Source: an uncultured Clostridia bacterium (lineage in GTDB: Bacteria > Bacillota > Clostridia > Oscillospirales > Acutalibacteraceae). From it: DNA of 64,000 nt. Both the position numbers and the translations under genes were made by a program. How positions within the stretch are numbered: position 1 is the stretch's first letter; the number at the start of each line of letters is the position of its first letter. Positions 17,850 through 26,478 of the stretch are shown piece after piece. The DNA is taken from the NCBI GenBank assembly GCA_944384985.1, contig CALWVM010000007.1, forward strand, positions 52,619 to 116,618, given 5' to 3'. The notes under the pieces are model-generated. The model had not been told where the DNA came from, searched no databases, and worked only from the letters and a program-made list of their open reading frames with translations.

Positions 17850-18016
17850 TTAACGGATGGATATCCCGTCGTCACATGGTTTGAGCCGTACCGCCCACGG
17901 CGGCGACAGCGTATATTCTCCATTTTCCGTTGCCCGTACCCATACACCAATCCATTTCCCTGCACCGCCGCAGTCGAAGCGCGCAATCCCTGTTTGACGT
18001 GCGGTGCATTTTTTTA
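17850..18016 (-). pseudogene. Possible C-terminal gene remnant
   Basis: On the minus strand an open frame without a start codon reads like protein (ARFDCGGAGKWIGVWVRA, then TENGEYTLSPPWAVRLKP) and ends at TAA 17850-17852. An in-frame TAA lies just upstream, in the sulfatase promoter region. It could be the decayed end of a lost gene; chance cannot be excluded. Confidence 0.2.
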
Positions 18017-18023
18017 GTATAAT
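17994..18023 (+). promoter_or_regulatory. Promoter of the sulfatase-anSME operon
   Basis: -35 TTGACG (17994-17999), 18-bp spacer, -10 TATAAT (18018-18023). A second TATAAT follows at 18028-18033. A strong SD, AGGAGGAG, stands before the ATG at 18060. Confidence 0.75.
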
Positions 18024-18059
18024 TTAGTATAATCAAAAATGCCTTTCAGGAGGAGAACT

Positions 18060-20075
18060 ATGAAGCAGAGAATCTCTCTAGGCTGGGAAAAGAAAGTCTT
18101 TCCGTGGCTGACGACGGCGATTGGCGTTGTGCTGATGCTCGCACAGTGGATCGTGCGGCTCAACCTCGTGAGTGTAGTCGCCGTTGCATACTGCTGCATC
18201 CTGTCCGCTGTAATCTTCATTGCTCTGCTCGCCAAAAAGAAGGTGTACGCACCCATGGTGCTCGGCTATGCCGCTTCGATGGTCGGCATCATCGTGTATT
18301 ACATAATTTGGGGTGCAGATGCGGGCTTCGGCGCATTCACCTCGGGACTTGCGGGCTTTTCCACGGCTGAGCATCCGTATTTTACAGACGCGGGCAATTT
18401 TGGTACGCGCCTTTTAGGCAACCTGCTTTTGGCACTGCCCGGCGCGGTGGTGCTGTGGGCGCTGTTTTTGACCGCACGCAACGGCGGCAAGCGCATCAAG
18501 CTGCAAAGGGTGTCCTCGTTTTTCCTCGTTCTGCTGCTCATGGGCACAAGCGTTTTGTATGTGCTGACCATGAACCTGCGTTCAAAGCCCAATACCGAGC
18601 GCATGTGGGAGGGGCATGACGATTACCTGAGCAAAGTAGACAATACCGCCACATCAGACAACCCCAACGTGCTGGTCATCTTAATGGACGACATGGGCTG
18701 GGGCGATATTTCGCTCAACGGCGCGATCTACGACACGCCGAACATCGACAGCATTGGGGAAAACGGACTGAATTTAGAGAACTTCTATTCCTCCTACTCC
18801 GTTTGCTCCCCTGCGCGCTTCGCTGCCATGACGGGGCGTTATCCCTACCGCGGCTATGCCGACAACGTGATGTACCCAACGGTCGCTACGCTCTCGCCGT
18901 TTGCTTCCACGCGCATCTTCAATTCCATTGAAATGGGCGCCAATGCCGACGGTATGCTTGGCGATGAGGTCACTGTGGCGGAAACTTTCCAAGCGGCGGG
19001 CTACACGACGGGGCTGTTCGGCAAATGGCACCTTGGCGATTACGGCGAGTACCTGCCGACCAATCAAGGATTTGACTATTTTTACGGCAGCCACCATGTC
19101 AACGATATGACGCCGTTCTACCATGTGCGTGAGGAGGGCGGTGAATACACCATCGCACACGGCACGGACGAGCTTCGCGACCAATCCAAGGCGACCGAAT
19201 GGATCCATGAGGAACTGACGGATTGGATCACCGCACAGGTAGAAGCCGACCAACCGTTTATGGCATATTACACTTCGCCGTGGCCGCATGCGCCCGTTTA
19301 TGCCGGCGACGAATTTGACGGGATCAGCGGCATGGGCACCTATGTAGACTGCATCACGGAATTCGACACCTATCTCGGCGAACTGTTCGCGACACTTGAA
19401 GAACTCGGCGAGCTGGAAGATACCATCATCGTGTTCACCAGCGACAACGGCCCCGCACTGGAGGGTTCGGTCGACAACCTGCGCGGCGGAAAATACCTTG
19501 CTTATGAGGGCGGGCAGAAGGTGCCGTTTTTGATTCGCTGGGACAACGATAACGGCGCGCTTGGCGGCAAGGGTGAAACACGCACACAATCCGCCACGCT
19601 GGTAGACCTGTACCCGACGCTTGTGGAACTGTGCGGCATCACGGGAGAGAACAGCACAAAAGAGAACTTCCTGCCGGAGGACCGTGTGATCGACGGTATT
19701 TCCATGACCTCGCTTTTGCGCGACGACGCGGTGATCCATACGAAGGAGCACCCCATTCTGCACATGAAGCGCGAGGATATCAAGGCGATTCAATATACCG
19801 TTCCCACCGCCGAGGTGCGCGCGCAGTACCCGGACTATACCTATGACATCCTGACGGAAAACGAATACATCACCTTTAAGTATTTCGACCGCATCCAAAA
19901 CGACAACTCGGCTTTCTTTGATAAGTATCGCAACAACTGGCTGCACATCCTCACCGATGACGCAGGCGAAAACTACAACCGCACCACCGTGTATCCCGAA
20001 ATCGCGGATGAGTACCACGAAAGGCTTGACGAGATCCAGCGTGATTTTGCGGAGAACCGCCGCGGCATCCTGTAA
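18060..20075 (+). CDS. Membrane-anchored Cys-type sulfatase
   Basis: 671 aa. About five hydrophobic helices fill residues 10-170, then an extracytoplasmic sulfatase domain (about 198-600) begins NVLVILMDDMGWGD. The formylglycine motif is C249-S-P-A-R, so this is a Cys-type enzyme needing oxidation of Cys249; GKWHLG and FTSDNGPALEG supply further metal and substrate ligands. Five helices plus a sulfatase fold is the layout of lipoteichoic acid synthases, which instead use Thr, so the architecture is unusual for a true sulfatase. The ATG at 18060 is chosen for its SD. The next gene encodes its maturase. Confidence 0.9.
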   Translation: MKQRISLGWEKKVFPWLTTAIGVVLMLAQWIVRLNLVSVVAVAYCCILSAVIFIALLAKKKVYAPMVLGYAASMVGIIVYYIIWGADAGFGAFTSGLAGFSTAEHPYFTDAGNFGTRLLGNLLLALPGAVVLWALFLTARNGGKRIKLQRVSSFFLVLLLMGTSVLYVLTMNLRSKPNTERMWEGHDDYLSKVDNTATSDNPNVLVILMDDMGWGDISLNGAIYDTPNIDSIGENGLNLENFYSSYSVCSPARFAAMTGRYPYRGYADNVMYPTVATLSPFASTRIFNSIEMGANADGMLGDEVTVAETFQAAGYTTGLFGKWHLGDYGEYLPTNQGFDYFYGSHHVNDMTPFYHVREEGGEYTIAHGTDELRDQSKATEWIHEELTDWITAQVEADQPFMAYYTSPWPHAPVYAGDEFDGISGMGTYVDCITEFDTYLGELFATLEELGELEDTIIVFTSDNGPALEGSVDNLRGGKYLAYEGGQKVPFLIRWDNDNGALGGKGETRTQSATLVDLYPTLVELCGITGENSTKENFLPEDRVIDGISMTSLLRDDAVIHTKEHPILHMKREDIKAIQYTVPTAEVRAQYPDYTYDILTENEYITFKYFDRIQNDNSAFFDKYRNNWLHILTDDAGENYNRTTVYPEIADEYHERLDEIQRDFAENRRGIL

Positions 20076-20090
20076 GGGAAAGGAGATTCC

Positions 20091-21203
20091 ATGCCCCCGC
20101 TTTCTTTGATGATCAAGCCCGCCTCCTCGCTTTGCAATTTGAGCTGCGAATATTGCTTTTATCGTGATGTTTCCGAACACCGCGAGCATCTCGGCTTCGG
20201 CATTATGACCCCTGAGACCTCGGCGTGCCTGATCGAAAAGGCGCTGGCGTTCGCCGACGGCAAAAGCGTAGCGTTCGCCTTTCAGGGCGGCGAACCGACC
20301 CTGGCGGGGCTTTCGTATTTCGAGCATTTTGTGCGGACCGTGCAGAAAAAAAATAAAAAGAACAGCCCTGTTTTTTACAGCATCCAAACCAACGGCACGC
20401 AATTGAACGATGCGTGGGCACGTTTTCTTGCAAGGCACAATTTTCTTACGGGGTTGAGCCTGGACGGCGATTTTGACGGCAATAAATTCCGCAAGAAGCC
20501 CTCTGGACAAAACACGTATTATCAAATCCAAAACGCCGCCGCCGTTTTGGAAAAGCACGGCGCGCAGTTCAACATTTTGACGGTGCTCACGGGCTATTGT
20601 GCCGAAAATGGCGAGCGCATCTACCGATTTTTCCGCAAAAAGGGCTATCGGTATTTGCAGTTTATCCCCTGCCTGCGGCCGTTCGGCTCCGACGAGGAAA
20701 GCGAGCTTTATATGACAAGCGCGCAGTATGCCGACTTTTTGATCCGTGTATTCAACCTGTATGTTAAGGACTATGTGCGCGGACAATACATCAGTGTGCG
20801 GGAATTTGATAACCTCGTGCGTCTGTACTTAGGGCAGAAGCCCGAGCAATGTGGCATGGCGGGGCACTGCTCGCACCAGTTTGTTTCGGAAAGCAACGGC
20901 AACATCTACCCCTGCGATTTTTACTGTATGGACGAATACCTCCTCGGCAACATTGCCGATACGGACTTTGCTGCTATGGCACAAAGCGAGACCGCTGTGC
21001 GCTTCATAAAAGAAAGTCTGCCCGTACCCGAACGCTGCCGTGCTTGCAAGTTCTTCCCGCTGTGCCGTGCGGGCGGCTGCAAGCGCACGAGAGAGAGCGC
21101 CGATTACTGCGAGGCGTACAAAACATTTTTCTCCGCCTGCCTGCCGCTGTTCCGTGTGTTCGCCGGGGAAGCTAAGCATCCGCCGCTTTTTATGGATGGT
21201 TGA
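20091..21203 (+). CDS. Anaerobic sulfatase-maturating radical SAM enzyme (anSME)
   Basis: 370-residue radical SAM/SPASM protein that converts the active-site Cys of sulfatases to formylglycine without oxygen. The SAM cluster motif is CNLSCEYC (CxxxCxxC) with the following FYRDV, then FQGGEPTLAG. The C-terminal SPASM region carries cysteines in CGMAGHCSHQFV, YPCDFYC and CRACKFFPLCRAGGC, ligands of two auxiliary [4Fe-4S] clusters. It starts 15 bp after the sulfatase, its evident substrate. SD AAAGGAG. Length fits the family. Confidence 0.95.
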   Translation: MPPLSLMIKPASSLCNLSCEYCFYRDVSEHREHLGFGIMTPETSACLIEKALAFADGKSVAFAFQGGEPTLAGLSYFEHFVRTVQKKNKKNSPVFYSIQTNGTQLNDAWARFLARHNFLTGLSLDGDFDGNKFRKKPSGQNTYYQIQNAAAVLEKHGAQFNILTVLTGYCAENGERIYRFFRKKGYRYLQFIPCLRPFGSDEESELYMTSAQYADFLIRVFNLYVKDYVRGQYISVREFDNLVRLYLGQKPEQCGMAGHCSHQFVSESNGNIYPCDFYCMDEYLLGNIADTDFAAMAQSETAVRFIKESLPVPERCRACKFFPLCRAGGCKRTRESADYCEAYKTFFSACLPLFRVFAGEAKHPPLFMDG

Positions 21204-21253
21204 CAAAAGCAACGCTGAATTGTTTCGATTGTGTTACATTTTTCGTCAGAAAG

Positions 21254-21282
21254 TTGCAAAGAACGGGATAATCTGATAAAAT
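21254..21282 (+). promoter_or_regulatory. Promoter of the MltG-like gene
   Basis: -35 TTGCAA (21254-21259), 17-bp spacer, -10 TAAAAT (21277-21282), 47 bp before the start codon. Confidence 0.7.
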
Positions 21283-21328
21283 AGCGGATAAGCAATATGT
21301 CGCTTATTCTTTCCAATCGGAGCATACC

Positions 21329-22216
21329 ATGAAGTATAAATTTAAATCCTTTTTTTGCCTGCTTTTGACGTGCGCGCTGTTGGTACTGACGGCGTGCGGT
21401 TCCGGGGACGATGGCGCGGCCTCGGAGGAAAGCCCCTACGGCACAACAAAATTCAGCGGCGGCGTTTATGCCGACGGCACCGACGCACCTGAAACGTACG
21501 CACAGCAATCCAACCTGATTTCCGTCACCGTGCCCGAAGGGTATACCCTTGTGCGCATCTCGTGGCTTTTAGAGGAAAAGGGCATTTGCTCGAGCGACGA
21601 TTTTATTGAGGCGGCGCAAAATTACGATCTCTCTTCGAACCCCCTGCTTGCCGATGTACGCGCAGCAAAAAATGTCTGTTTCCCCTTGGAAGGGTATCTG
21701 TTCCCCGCGACCTATGAATTTGAAAAGGATACAGATCCCAAGGCTGTCCTTGACGAAATGGTCGCCGCGTCCGCCGCGCGGATCACAGACAGCATGAAAA
21801 GCAAGGCAAAATCCATGGGGTATTCCATCCATGAGATTTTGACGATGGCTTCTATTATTGAAAAAGAGGCCTACACCGCCGAACAGCGCACGCTGATTGC
21901 CTCCACGCTTTACAATCGTTTGGATGCGGGTATGAAGCTGCAGTGTGACGTGACCGTTAAATACTGCACGGGCGTGATCGAGCTGCAATATCCGGACCAG
22001 ATCGACCACTACAAATACTATTACAACACCTATCGCTGTTATGGCCTGCCGGCGGGCCCCATCTGCAACCCGGGGCTTTCCTCCATCAACGCGGCGCTGA
22101 ACCCCGACGATACAGATTATCTGTATTTTGTGATTGATACCGAACCCCCGTACGAAGCGCGTTTTGCCGCAACGTATGAGGAACACCAGAAAAACTGCGA
22201 AGAGATGGGCTATTAA
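21329..22216 (+). CDS. mltG: Endolytic transglycosylase MltG-like lipoprotein
   Basis: 295 aa. A lipoprotein signal (FFCLLLTCALLVLTAC, lipobox LTAC with Cys23) replaces the usual membrane helix. The YceG/MltG domain follows: LVRISWLLEEKGICSSDDF, FPLEGYLFPATYEF, catalytic Glu in ASIIEKEA, and YNTYRCYGLPAGPICNPG near the C-terminus. MltG cleaves nascent peptidoglycan and sets glycan length. It is shorter than typical MltG and lacks a LysM domain. It stands alone, with its own promoter. Confidence 0.92.
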   Translation: MKYKFKSFFCLLLTCALLVLTACGSGDDGAASEESPYGTTKFSGGVYADGTDAPETYAQQSNLISVTVPEGYTLVRISWLLEEKGICSSDDFIEAAQNYDLSSNPLLADVRAAKNVCFPLEGYLFPATYEFEKDTDPKAVLDEMVAASAARITDSMKSKAKSMGYSIHEILTMASIIEKEAYTAEQRTLIASTLYNRLDAGMKLQCDVTVKYCTGVIELQYPDQIDHYKYYYNTYRCYGLPAGPICNPGLSSINAALNPDDTDYLYFVIDTEPPYEARFAATYEEHQKNCEEMGY

Positions 22217-22343
22217 GCTTTTGGCAACTGCCCGTAGCAACCGCAGGTTGCAGGAAAAATTCCCGCCGCAAACCGGAATGGATGGAAAATTCTGCCGTGA
22301 TTTTTTATAATACTGAAAACAACCGCTTGAAGGGAGTATGGAC

Positions 22344-22979
22344 ATGAATATTGAAATTGCGAACCGCTTGGTCGCGCTGCGCAAGGCAAACGGGCTCTCG
22401 CAGGAGGCGCTTGCCGAGAAGCTCGGCATCAGCCGTCAGGCGATCTCCAAATGGGAGCGCGCCGAAGCTTCGCCGGATACCGACAATCTCATGGCGCTGG
22501 CATCGCTTTACGGCATGACGCTTGACGATCTTTTAAATACCCAAAACGACGCCTATGTGCTGGATGGCGCAAACGGCGAAGCGCAGGCGGAAAAGACGGA
22601 AAAGCTGCCGAAAACCGCCCTGCAAAAGCATGGGAGAAGCATGTTGAAATTCCCCTTCCCGCTGGTAGTGATCGTCGTTTATCTGGTATTCGGCTTTGTG
22701 TGGCATTTGTGGCATCCCGCGTGGCTGATATTCCTGTTCATCCCGATCTATTACCATCTGGCCGGGGCGCTGACGATCCGCAGCAAAAAAGCCCGCGCGC
22801 TTACCATGCCCGTGCCCGAGATCATTGTGCTCGTGTATCTGACGCTTGGGTTTTTGGCACATCTTTGGAATCCGAGCTGGATCCTTTTCCTGCTCATCCC
22901 GCTGTATTACTGGAGCGTGGCATGCTTCTATAAGCCGAACAAAGCAGCGGAGCAGAAACCGGAAAACGAGCAAAAATAA
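22344..22979 (+). CDS. XRE-family regulator with C-terminal membrane helices
   Basis: 211 aa from the second ATG, which has AGGGAG 7 nt upstream; the ATG at 22338 is too close to the SD. Residues 1-65 are a Cro/C1-type helix-turn-helix (LSQEALAEKLGISRQAISKWERAEASPD). The C-terminal half holds two internal repeats, each a pair of helices (FGFVWHLWHPAWLIFLFIPIYY and GFLAHLWNPSWILFLLIPLYY). HTH-membrane fusions of this sort are common in Firmicutes; their signal is unknown. A terminator follows directly. Confidence 0.88.
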   Translation: MNIEIANRLVALRKANGLSQEALAEKLGISRQAISKWERAEASPDTDNLMALASLYGMTLDDLLNTQNDAYVLDGANGEAQAEKTEKLPKTALQKHGRSMLKFPFPLVVIVVYLVFGFVWHLWHPAWLIFLFIPIYYHLAGALTIRSKKARALTMPVPEIIVLVYLTLGFLAHLWNPSWILFLLIPLYYWSVACFYKPNKAAEQKPENEQK

Positions 22980-22998
22980 CTACTTTTTCCCACAGAAA

Positions 22999-23029
22999 AC
23001 GGTAAAGCACAGCGCTTTGCCGTTTTTTT
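22999..23029 (+). terminator. Terminator after the XRE-membrane gene
   Basis: ACGGTAAAGC pairs with GCTTTGCCGT (one T-G wobble) around a 5-base loop and runs into seven Ts. Confidence 0.88.
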
Positions 23030-23033
23030 GCGG

Positions 23034-23078
23034 GCTATGGAATTTTCCATAGCATTTAGAAAGAAAATATGATACAAT
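23034..23078 (+). promoter_or_regulatory. Palindromic operator and promoter of the FprA gene
   Basis: A perfect 20-bp palindrome, GCTATGGAA-TT-TTCCATAGC (23034-23053), overlaps the -35 position of a promoter with -10 TACAAT (23073-23078); the -35 (TAGCAT) is weak. Its position suggests a repressor or activator site. I do not recognise the regulator. Confidence 0.5.
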
Positions 23079-23127
23079 GCTTGTACCGGTTGGAAACCGC
23101 AGAAAAAGCAATCGGAGGGATCAAACC

Positions 23128-24333
23128 ATGTATTGCACTCGCAAAATCACAGACGATATTTCTTACATCGGCGGCAGCGACCGCCGGCTTGCGCTGTTTG
23201 AAAACATCTACCCCGTACCGAACGGCATATCTTACAACGCTTATTTTATTGACGATGAGAAAACGGCGATCCTCGACACAGTGGACAAGGCCGTTTCCGA
23301 ACTCTATCTTGAAAACGTCGAGGCCATGCTGCACGGCAGGGCGCCGGATTATGTGATTGTCAACCATATGGAACCCGATCACTGCGCCGCGCTCGGCGAA
23401 CTCTGCGCGCGGTATCCCGCGTTGCAAATCGTCTGTACCGCTAAGGCGGCGGCGCTCATCGGGCAGTTCTATAACACTGACCTCGCCGCACGCTGCGTAC
23501 AGGTCAAAGAGGGCGACACGCTCTCTTTAGGGCGGCACACGCTGGCTTTTTATACCGCGCCCATGGTGCACTGGCCCGAAGTCATGGTCACATACGATCA
23601 GACCGAGCACATCCTGTTCTCTGCGGACGCGTTCGGCACGTTTGGGGCTCTCGGCGGCAGTATTTTCGCCGATGAAACAGGCTTCTGCAAAGCGGACTTC
23701 GCCGAAGCGCGGCGCTATTATGCAAACATCGTGGGCAAATACGGCCCGCAAGTGCTGGCGCTGCTCAAAAAGGCGGCGGGGCTCACGATCGACTATATCT
23801 GCCCGCTGCACGGGCCCATCTGGCGCAAGGACATCGGCGTATTTGTAGAAAAATATCAGAAATGGGCTTCGTACACCCCGGAGGAAAAGGCGGTGCTCAT
23901 CGCCTACGCCTCGATTTACGGCGGCACGCAGAACGCGGCGGAGATTCTGGCTGCGAAGCTCGCGGACCGCGGGGTGACAAACCTTGCCGTATATGACGTT
24001 TCCTGCATCCATCCGTCCTATCTCGTCAGCGAAGCGTTTCGGTGCAGCCACTTGGTGTTCGCCTCGTCTACCTATAACAACGGTATTTTCACCAATATGG
24101 AAACGCTGCTGCTCGACTTGCAGGCCCACGCGCTGAAAAACCGCACGGTCGCGCTCATGGAAAATGGCTCGTGGGCGCCGCAGAGCGGCAAGCTCATGCG
24201 CGAGCTGCTGGCTTCCATGAAAGACACCAAGCTTTTGGAGGAGTCGGTTTCTCTGCGTTCGACTGTAAAGTCGGACGACTTGACGAAAATAGATGCGCTG
24301 GCGGATGCGCTGACGGCGGATATGCAGCAGTAA
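23128..24333 (+). CDS. FprA-type flavodiiron protein
   Basis: 401 aa. An N-terminal MBL-fold diiron domain (NHMEPDHCAA supplying the HxExDH ligands, later MVHWPEVM, FSADAFGTFG and CPLHGPIWR) is followed by a flavodoxin-like FMN domain (about 255-395, IAYASIYGGTQNAAEIL). Flavodiiron proteins reduce O2 or NO and protect strict anaerobes. The ATG at 23128 is fixed by GGAGGG at 8 nt. No rubredoxin gene is adjacent. Monocistronic behind a palindromic control site. Confidence 0.95.
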   Translation: MYCTRKITDDISYIGGSDRRLALFENIYPVPNGISYNAYFIDDEKTAILDTVDKAVSELYLENVEAMLHGRAPDYVIVNHMEPDHCAALGELCARYPALQIVCTAKAAALIGQFYNTDLAARCVQVKEGDTLSLGRHTLAFYTAPMVHWPEVMVTYDQTEHILFSADAFGTFGALGGSIFADETGFCKADFAEARRYYANIVGKYGPQVLALLKKAAGLTIDYICPLHGPIWRKDIGVFVEKYQKWASYTPEEKAVLIAYASIYGGTQNAAEILAAKLADRGVTNLAVYDVSCIHPSYLVSEAFRCSHLVFASSTYNNGIFTNMETLLLDLQAHALKNRTVALMENGSWAPQSGKLMRELLASMKDTKLLEESVSLRSTVKSDDLTKIDALADALTADMQQ

Positions 24334-24354
24334 GCACCGAAAGCAACGGAGGAA

Positions 24355-25422
24355 ATGAGATTGCACAACGGAAAATGGGGAAAATTCAAACGCTTTTGCA
24401 GGCAGAACCAAAAGGCGCTGGGGATCGCGGCAGGTGCGCTTGCGCTTGTGCTGATTTGTACGGCAATTACGGTTGTTGCCGTGCGGCGGCACAGGGCCGC
24501 CTTGGAAGCAGAGGCGGCAGCGCGGGTTGAAACGGCGACGACGGCAGCGCCGACGACCACAACGGAGACGACGACGATTCCCGAAACGACGACCGAAGCG
24601 CCGACTACAACCGAACCGCCCAAGCCCGTAGGCACGACGAAACCCGTGGCTCCGGAGGAAACCAAACCGCCGAAACGTGAGCCGCCGAAACAAACGGCTT
24701 CTGTCTGCCTGGATGTGCCATACATTAACCAGCGAGCGAAGTACCCCACCGGCTGCGAAAGCGTGTCGGCGGTGATGGTGATGCGCTATTGGGGCATGAA
24801 CATTTCTCCCGAATATTTCATTGACAACCTGCTTGCCAAAGGCAGCGTACCCGTGCGCGACAGCACCGGGACGTATTTTGGCGACGACCCGCGCAAGGTC
24901 TTTTTGGGCAATCCATACAGTGAATTGGGCTGGGGATGCTATGCACCTGTGATCGTCAACGCCATCAATAAATACATTGACCATGACAAGTTTGAAGTCA
25001 ATGCGGTCTACGGTCTTTCACCGGATACGCTCTGCAAGCGGTACATTGACAACGGCATTCCCGTCCTCTTCTGGGCGACGGCAGACATGGAGCCGGCGGA
25101 GAACGGCAAGACCTGGTACATCAACGGCACTTCGGAGACCTTTACCTGGAAGCGCCCGATGCACTGTCTGGTGCTGGTCGGCTACAACGACAGCGGATAT
25201 TTCTTCAACGACCCGCTGCAAAGCAAAAACTTCTACTATTCGAAAAGTTCGGTAACAGCCGCCTACAACGCACTCGGGCGGCAGGCGGTCATTTTGCAAA
25301 AGGCAGCGCCGAAGCCCACAGATCCGCCAACCACTGCAACCACTGAACCGACAACGCTTCCTGAAACCACCTTGCCCGCAACAACGGGCGGTGAATCGAC
25401 GGAATCGGCGGCCGCATCGTAA
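24355..25422 (+). CDS. Membrane-anchored C39-like peptidase with Thr-rich linkers
   Basis: 355 aa. A cytoplasmic basic N-terminus, one membrane helix (about 22-42, LGIAAGALALVLICTAITVV), a Thr/Pro/Glu-rich stalk (about 55-110), then a Peptidase_C39_2-like domain: LDVPYINQRAKYPTGCESVSA with the putative catalytic Cys, PMHCLVLVGY with His, and FFNDPL. A second Thr/Pro-rich tail ends the protein. An extracytoplasmic thiol protease or transglutaminase-like role is inferred. The ATG lies only 2 nt from GGAGG; a TTG six bases downstream is an alternative start. Confidence 0.85.
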   Translation: MRLHNGKWGKFKRFCRQNQKALGIAAGALALVLICTAITVVAVRRHRAALEAEAAARVETATTAAPTTTTETTTIPETTTEAPTTTEPPKPVGTTKPVAPEETKPPKREPPKQTASVCLDVPYINQRAKYPTGCESVSAVMVMRYWGMNISPEYFIDNLLAKGSVPVRDSTGTYFGDDPRKVFLGNPYSELGWGCYAPVIVNAINKYIDHDKFEVNAVYGLSPDTLCKRYIDNGIPVLFWATADMEPAENGKTWYINGTSETFTWKRPMHCLVLVGYNDSGYFFNDPLQSKNFYYSKSSVTAAYNALGRQAVILQKAAPKPTDPPTTATTEPTTLPETTLPATTGGESTESAAAS

Positions 25423-25423
25423 A

Positions 25424-25452
25424 AAAACGCTTCCCGTAACGGGAAGCGTTTT
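25424..25452. terminator. Bidirectional terminator between convergent genes
   Basis: AAAACGCTTCCCG and CGGGAAGCGTTTT pair perfectly (13 bp) with a TAA loop. It serves both the C39 gene and panE. Confidence 0.92.
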
Positions 25453-25472
25453 ACTAAGCAAAAATCGGGAAT

Positions 25473-26384
25473 CTATTCGGCAAAGCCGAACTGTTTGGCA
25501 ATTTTCCGGTAACAGGGTGTGGGCACGCCATACTTCTTTCCCAGCCGAACGGGCTCGAACAGCAGACCGTCCATTTCGGAGGGCTTTCCCGCGCGCAGGT
25601 CGCGCTGCATGGAGGTTGAGGCATTAGGGCTAAGCGCATCGAGGATGGCAAGGTTCGTTTGGACGATGTCGATGTCAAACGGGGCGCCCATCGCCGCGGC
25701 AAGGGCTTCGATTTCCCGCATAAGCGAGACGAACAGCGCGCGTTCCTCCCCTTCTCTTTGAAAGCGGTCCGCGTCCGCGTCAAAGTACAATCCGGCTGCC
25801 GCCATGGGTGACGTGTAGGCATATTTTTTCAGCGTGTCGCGGCGGATGTGCTCTGAAAGCACCGGCGTGATCCCCGCCGCGCGCAGATCCTCTGCAATTC
25901 TTTGCAGGACGGGGCGTTTCTGCGCGTTGTCCCGCACGCCGTACACCACGCGAAAGATCTCCCCTTGCATCGCCACGGTCCCCGGTTTCGGTGCAGAAGC
26001 GGCAATGTAAATACAGCCGTCTGTCACCAGGGGTTTCGGCAGCTTTTTCTGCAGCGCCGCGCCCGTGCCGTAGATGTTGAGAAGCGGGATAACCACCGTA
26101 TTTCCCTTGCACACGCGCGAGAGCGCGGGCAGGATGCTGTCCAACGAATAGCCTTTGACTGCGACAAAGATCACATCCGGCCGTTCATTATAGGCTTCGC
26201 TTGTGGAAGCAAGTCCGCACGGTACGGTTTGCGTCTTTCCGTTTTGCACAAGCCGGATCCCCCCGCTTTGCAGCGCCTCCAGCGTTTTGCCGCGGGCAAT
26301 GACGTCGCACATAAACCCTGCGCGCAGCAGGTATGCTACAACCGCCCCGCCGACTGCGCCTGCACCAACCACACAATATCGCAT
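25473..26384 (-). CDS. panE: 2-dehydropantoate 2-reductase family protein (ApbA/PanE)
   Basis: 303 aa. The N-terminal Rossmann motif GAGAVGG (7-13) binds NADPH; KGYSLDS carries a catalytic-type Lys, and the C-terminal helical domain includes KYAYTSPMAAAGL. The family reduces ketopantoate for CoA synthesis, but many paralogues exist and the C-terminal Asn/Lys pattern is not classical, so the substrate is uncertain. The start at 26384 (MRYCVVGAG) is set by the Rossmann motif and a good promoter upstream. No panB/C/D genes are nearby. Confidence 0.8.
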   Translation of the reverse strand: MRYCVVGAGAVGGAVVAYLLRAGFMCDVIARGKTLEALQSGGIRLVQNGKTQTVPCGLASTSEAYNERPDVIFVAVKGYSLDSILPALSRVCKGNTVVIPLLNIYGTGAALQKKLPKPLVTDGCIYIAASAPKPGTVAMQGEIFRVVYGVRDNAQKRPVLQRIAEDLRAAGITPVLSEHIRRDTLKKYAYTSPMAAAGLYFDADADRFQREGEERALFVSLMREIEALAAAMGAPFDIDIVQTNLAILDALSPNASTSMQRDLRAGKPSEMDGLLFEPVRLGKKYGVPTPCYRKIAKQFGFAE

Positions 26385-26415
26385 AAAAGAACCTTCTTTT
26401 CCATAAACTCCTTTT

Positions 26416-26443
26416 ATTGTAGCACAAGTCGCCACTTTGTAAA
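26416..26443 (-). promoter_or_regulatory. Promoter of panE
   Basis: On the minus strand: -35 TTTACA (26438-26443), 16-bp spacer, -10 TACAAT (26416-26421). Confidence 0.65.
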
Positions 26444-26478
26444 AGCCCGCTGTATATTTTTTCGGAGAGGATCCTATT

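Noticed and set aside
18774-20786. A 670-codon open frame antisense to the sulfatase and anSME genes
   Set aside because: Same reason; composition (His, Arg, Val-rich) is typical of antisense frames and both sense genes are certain.
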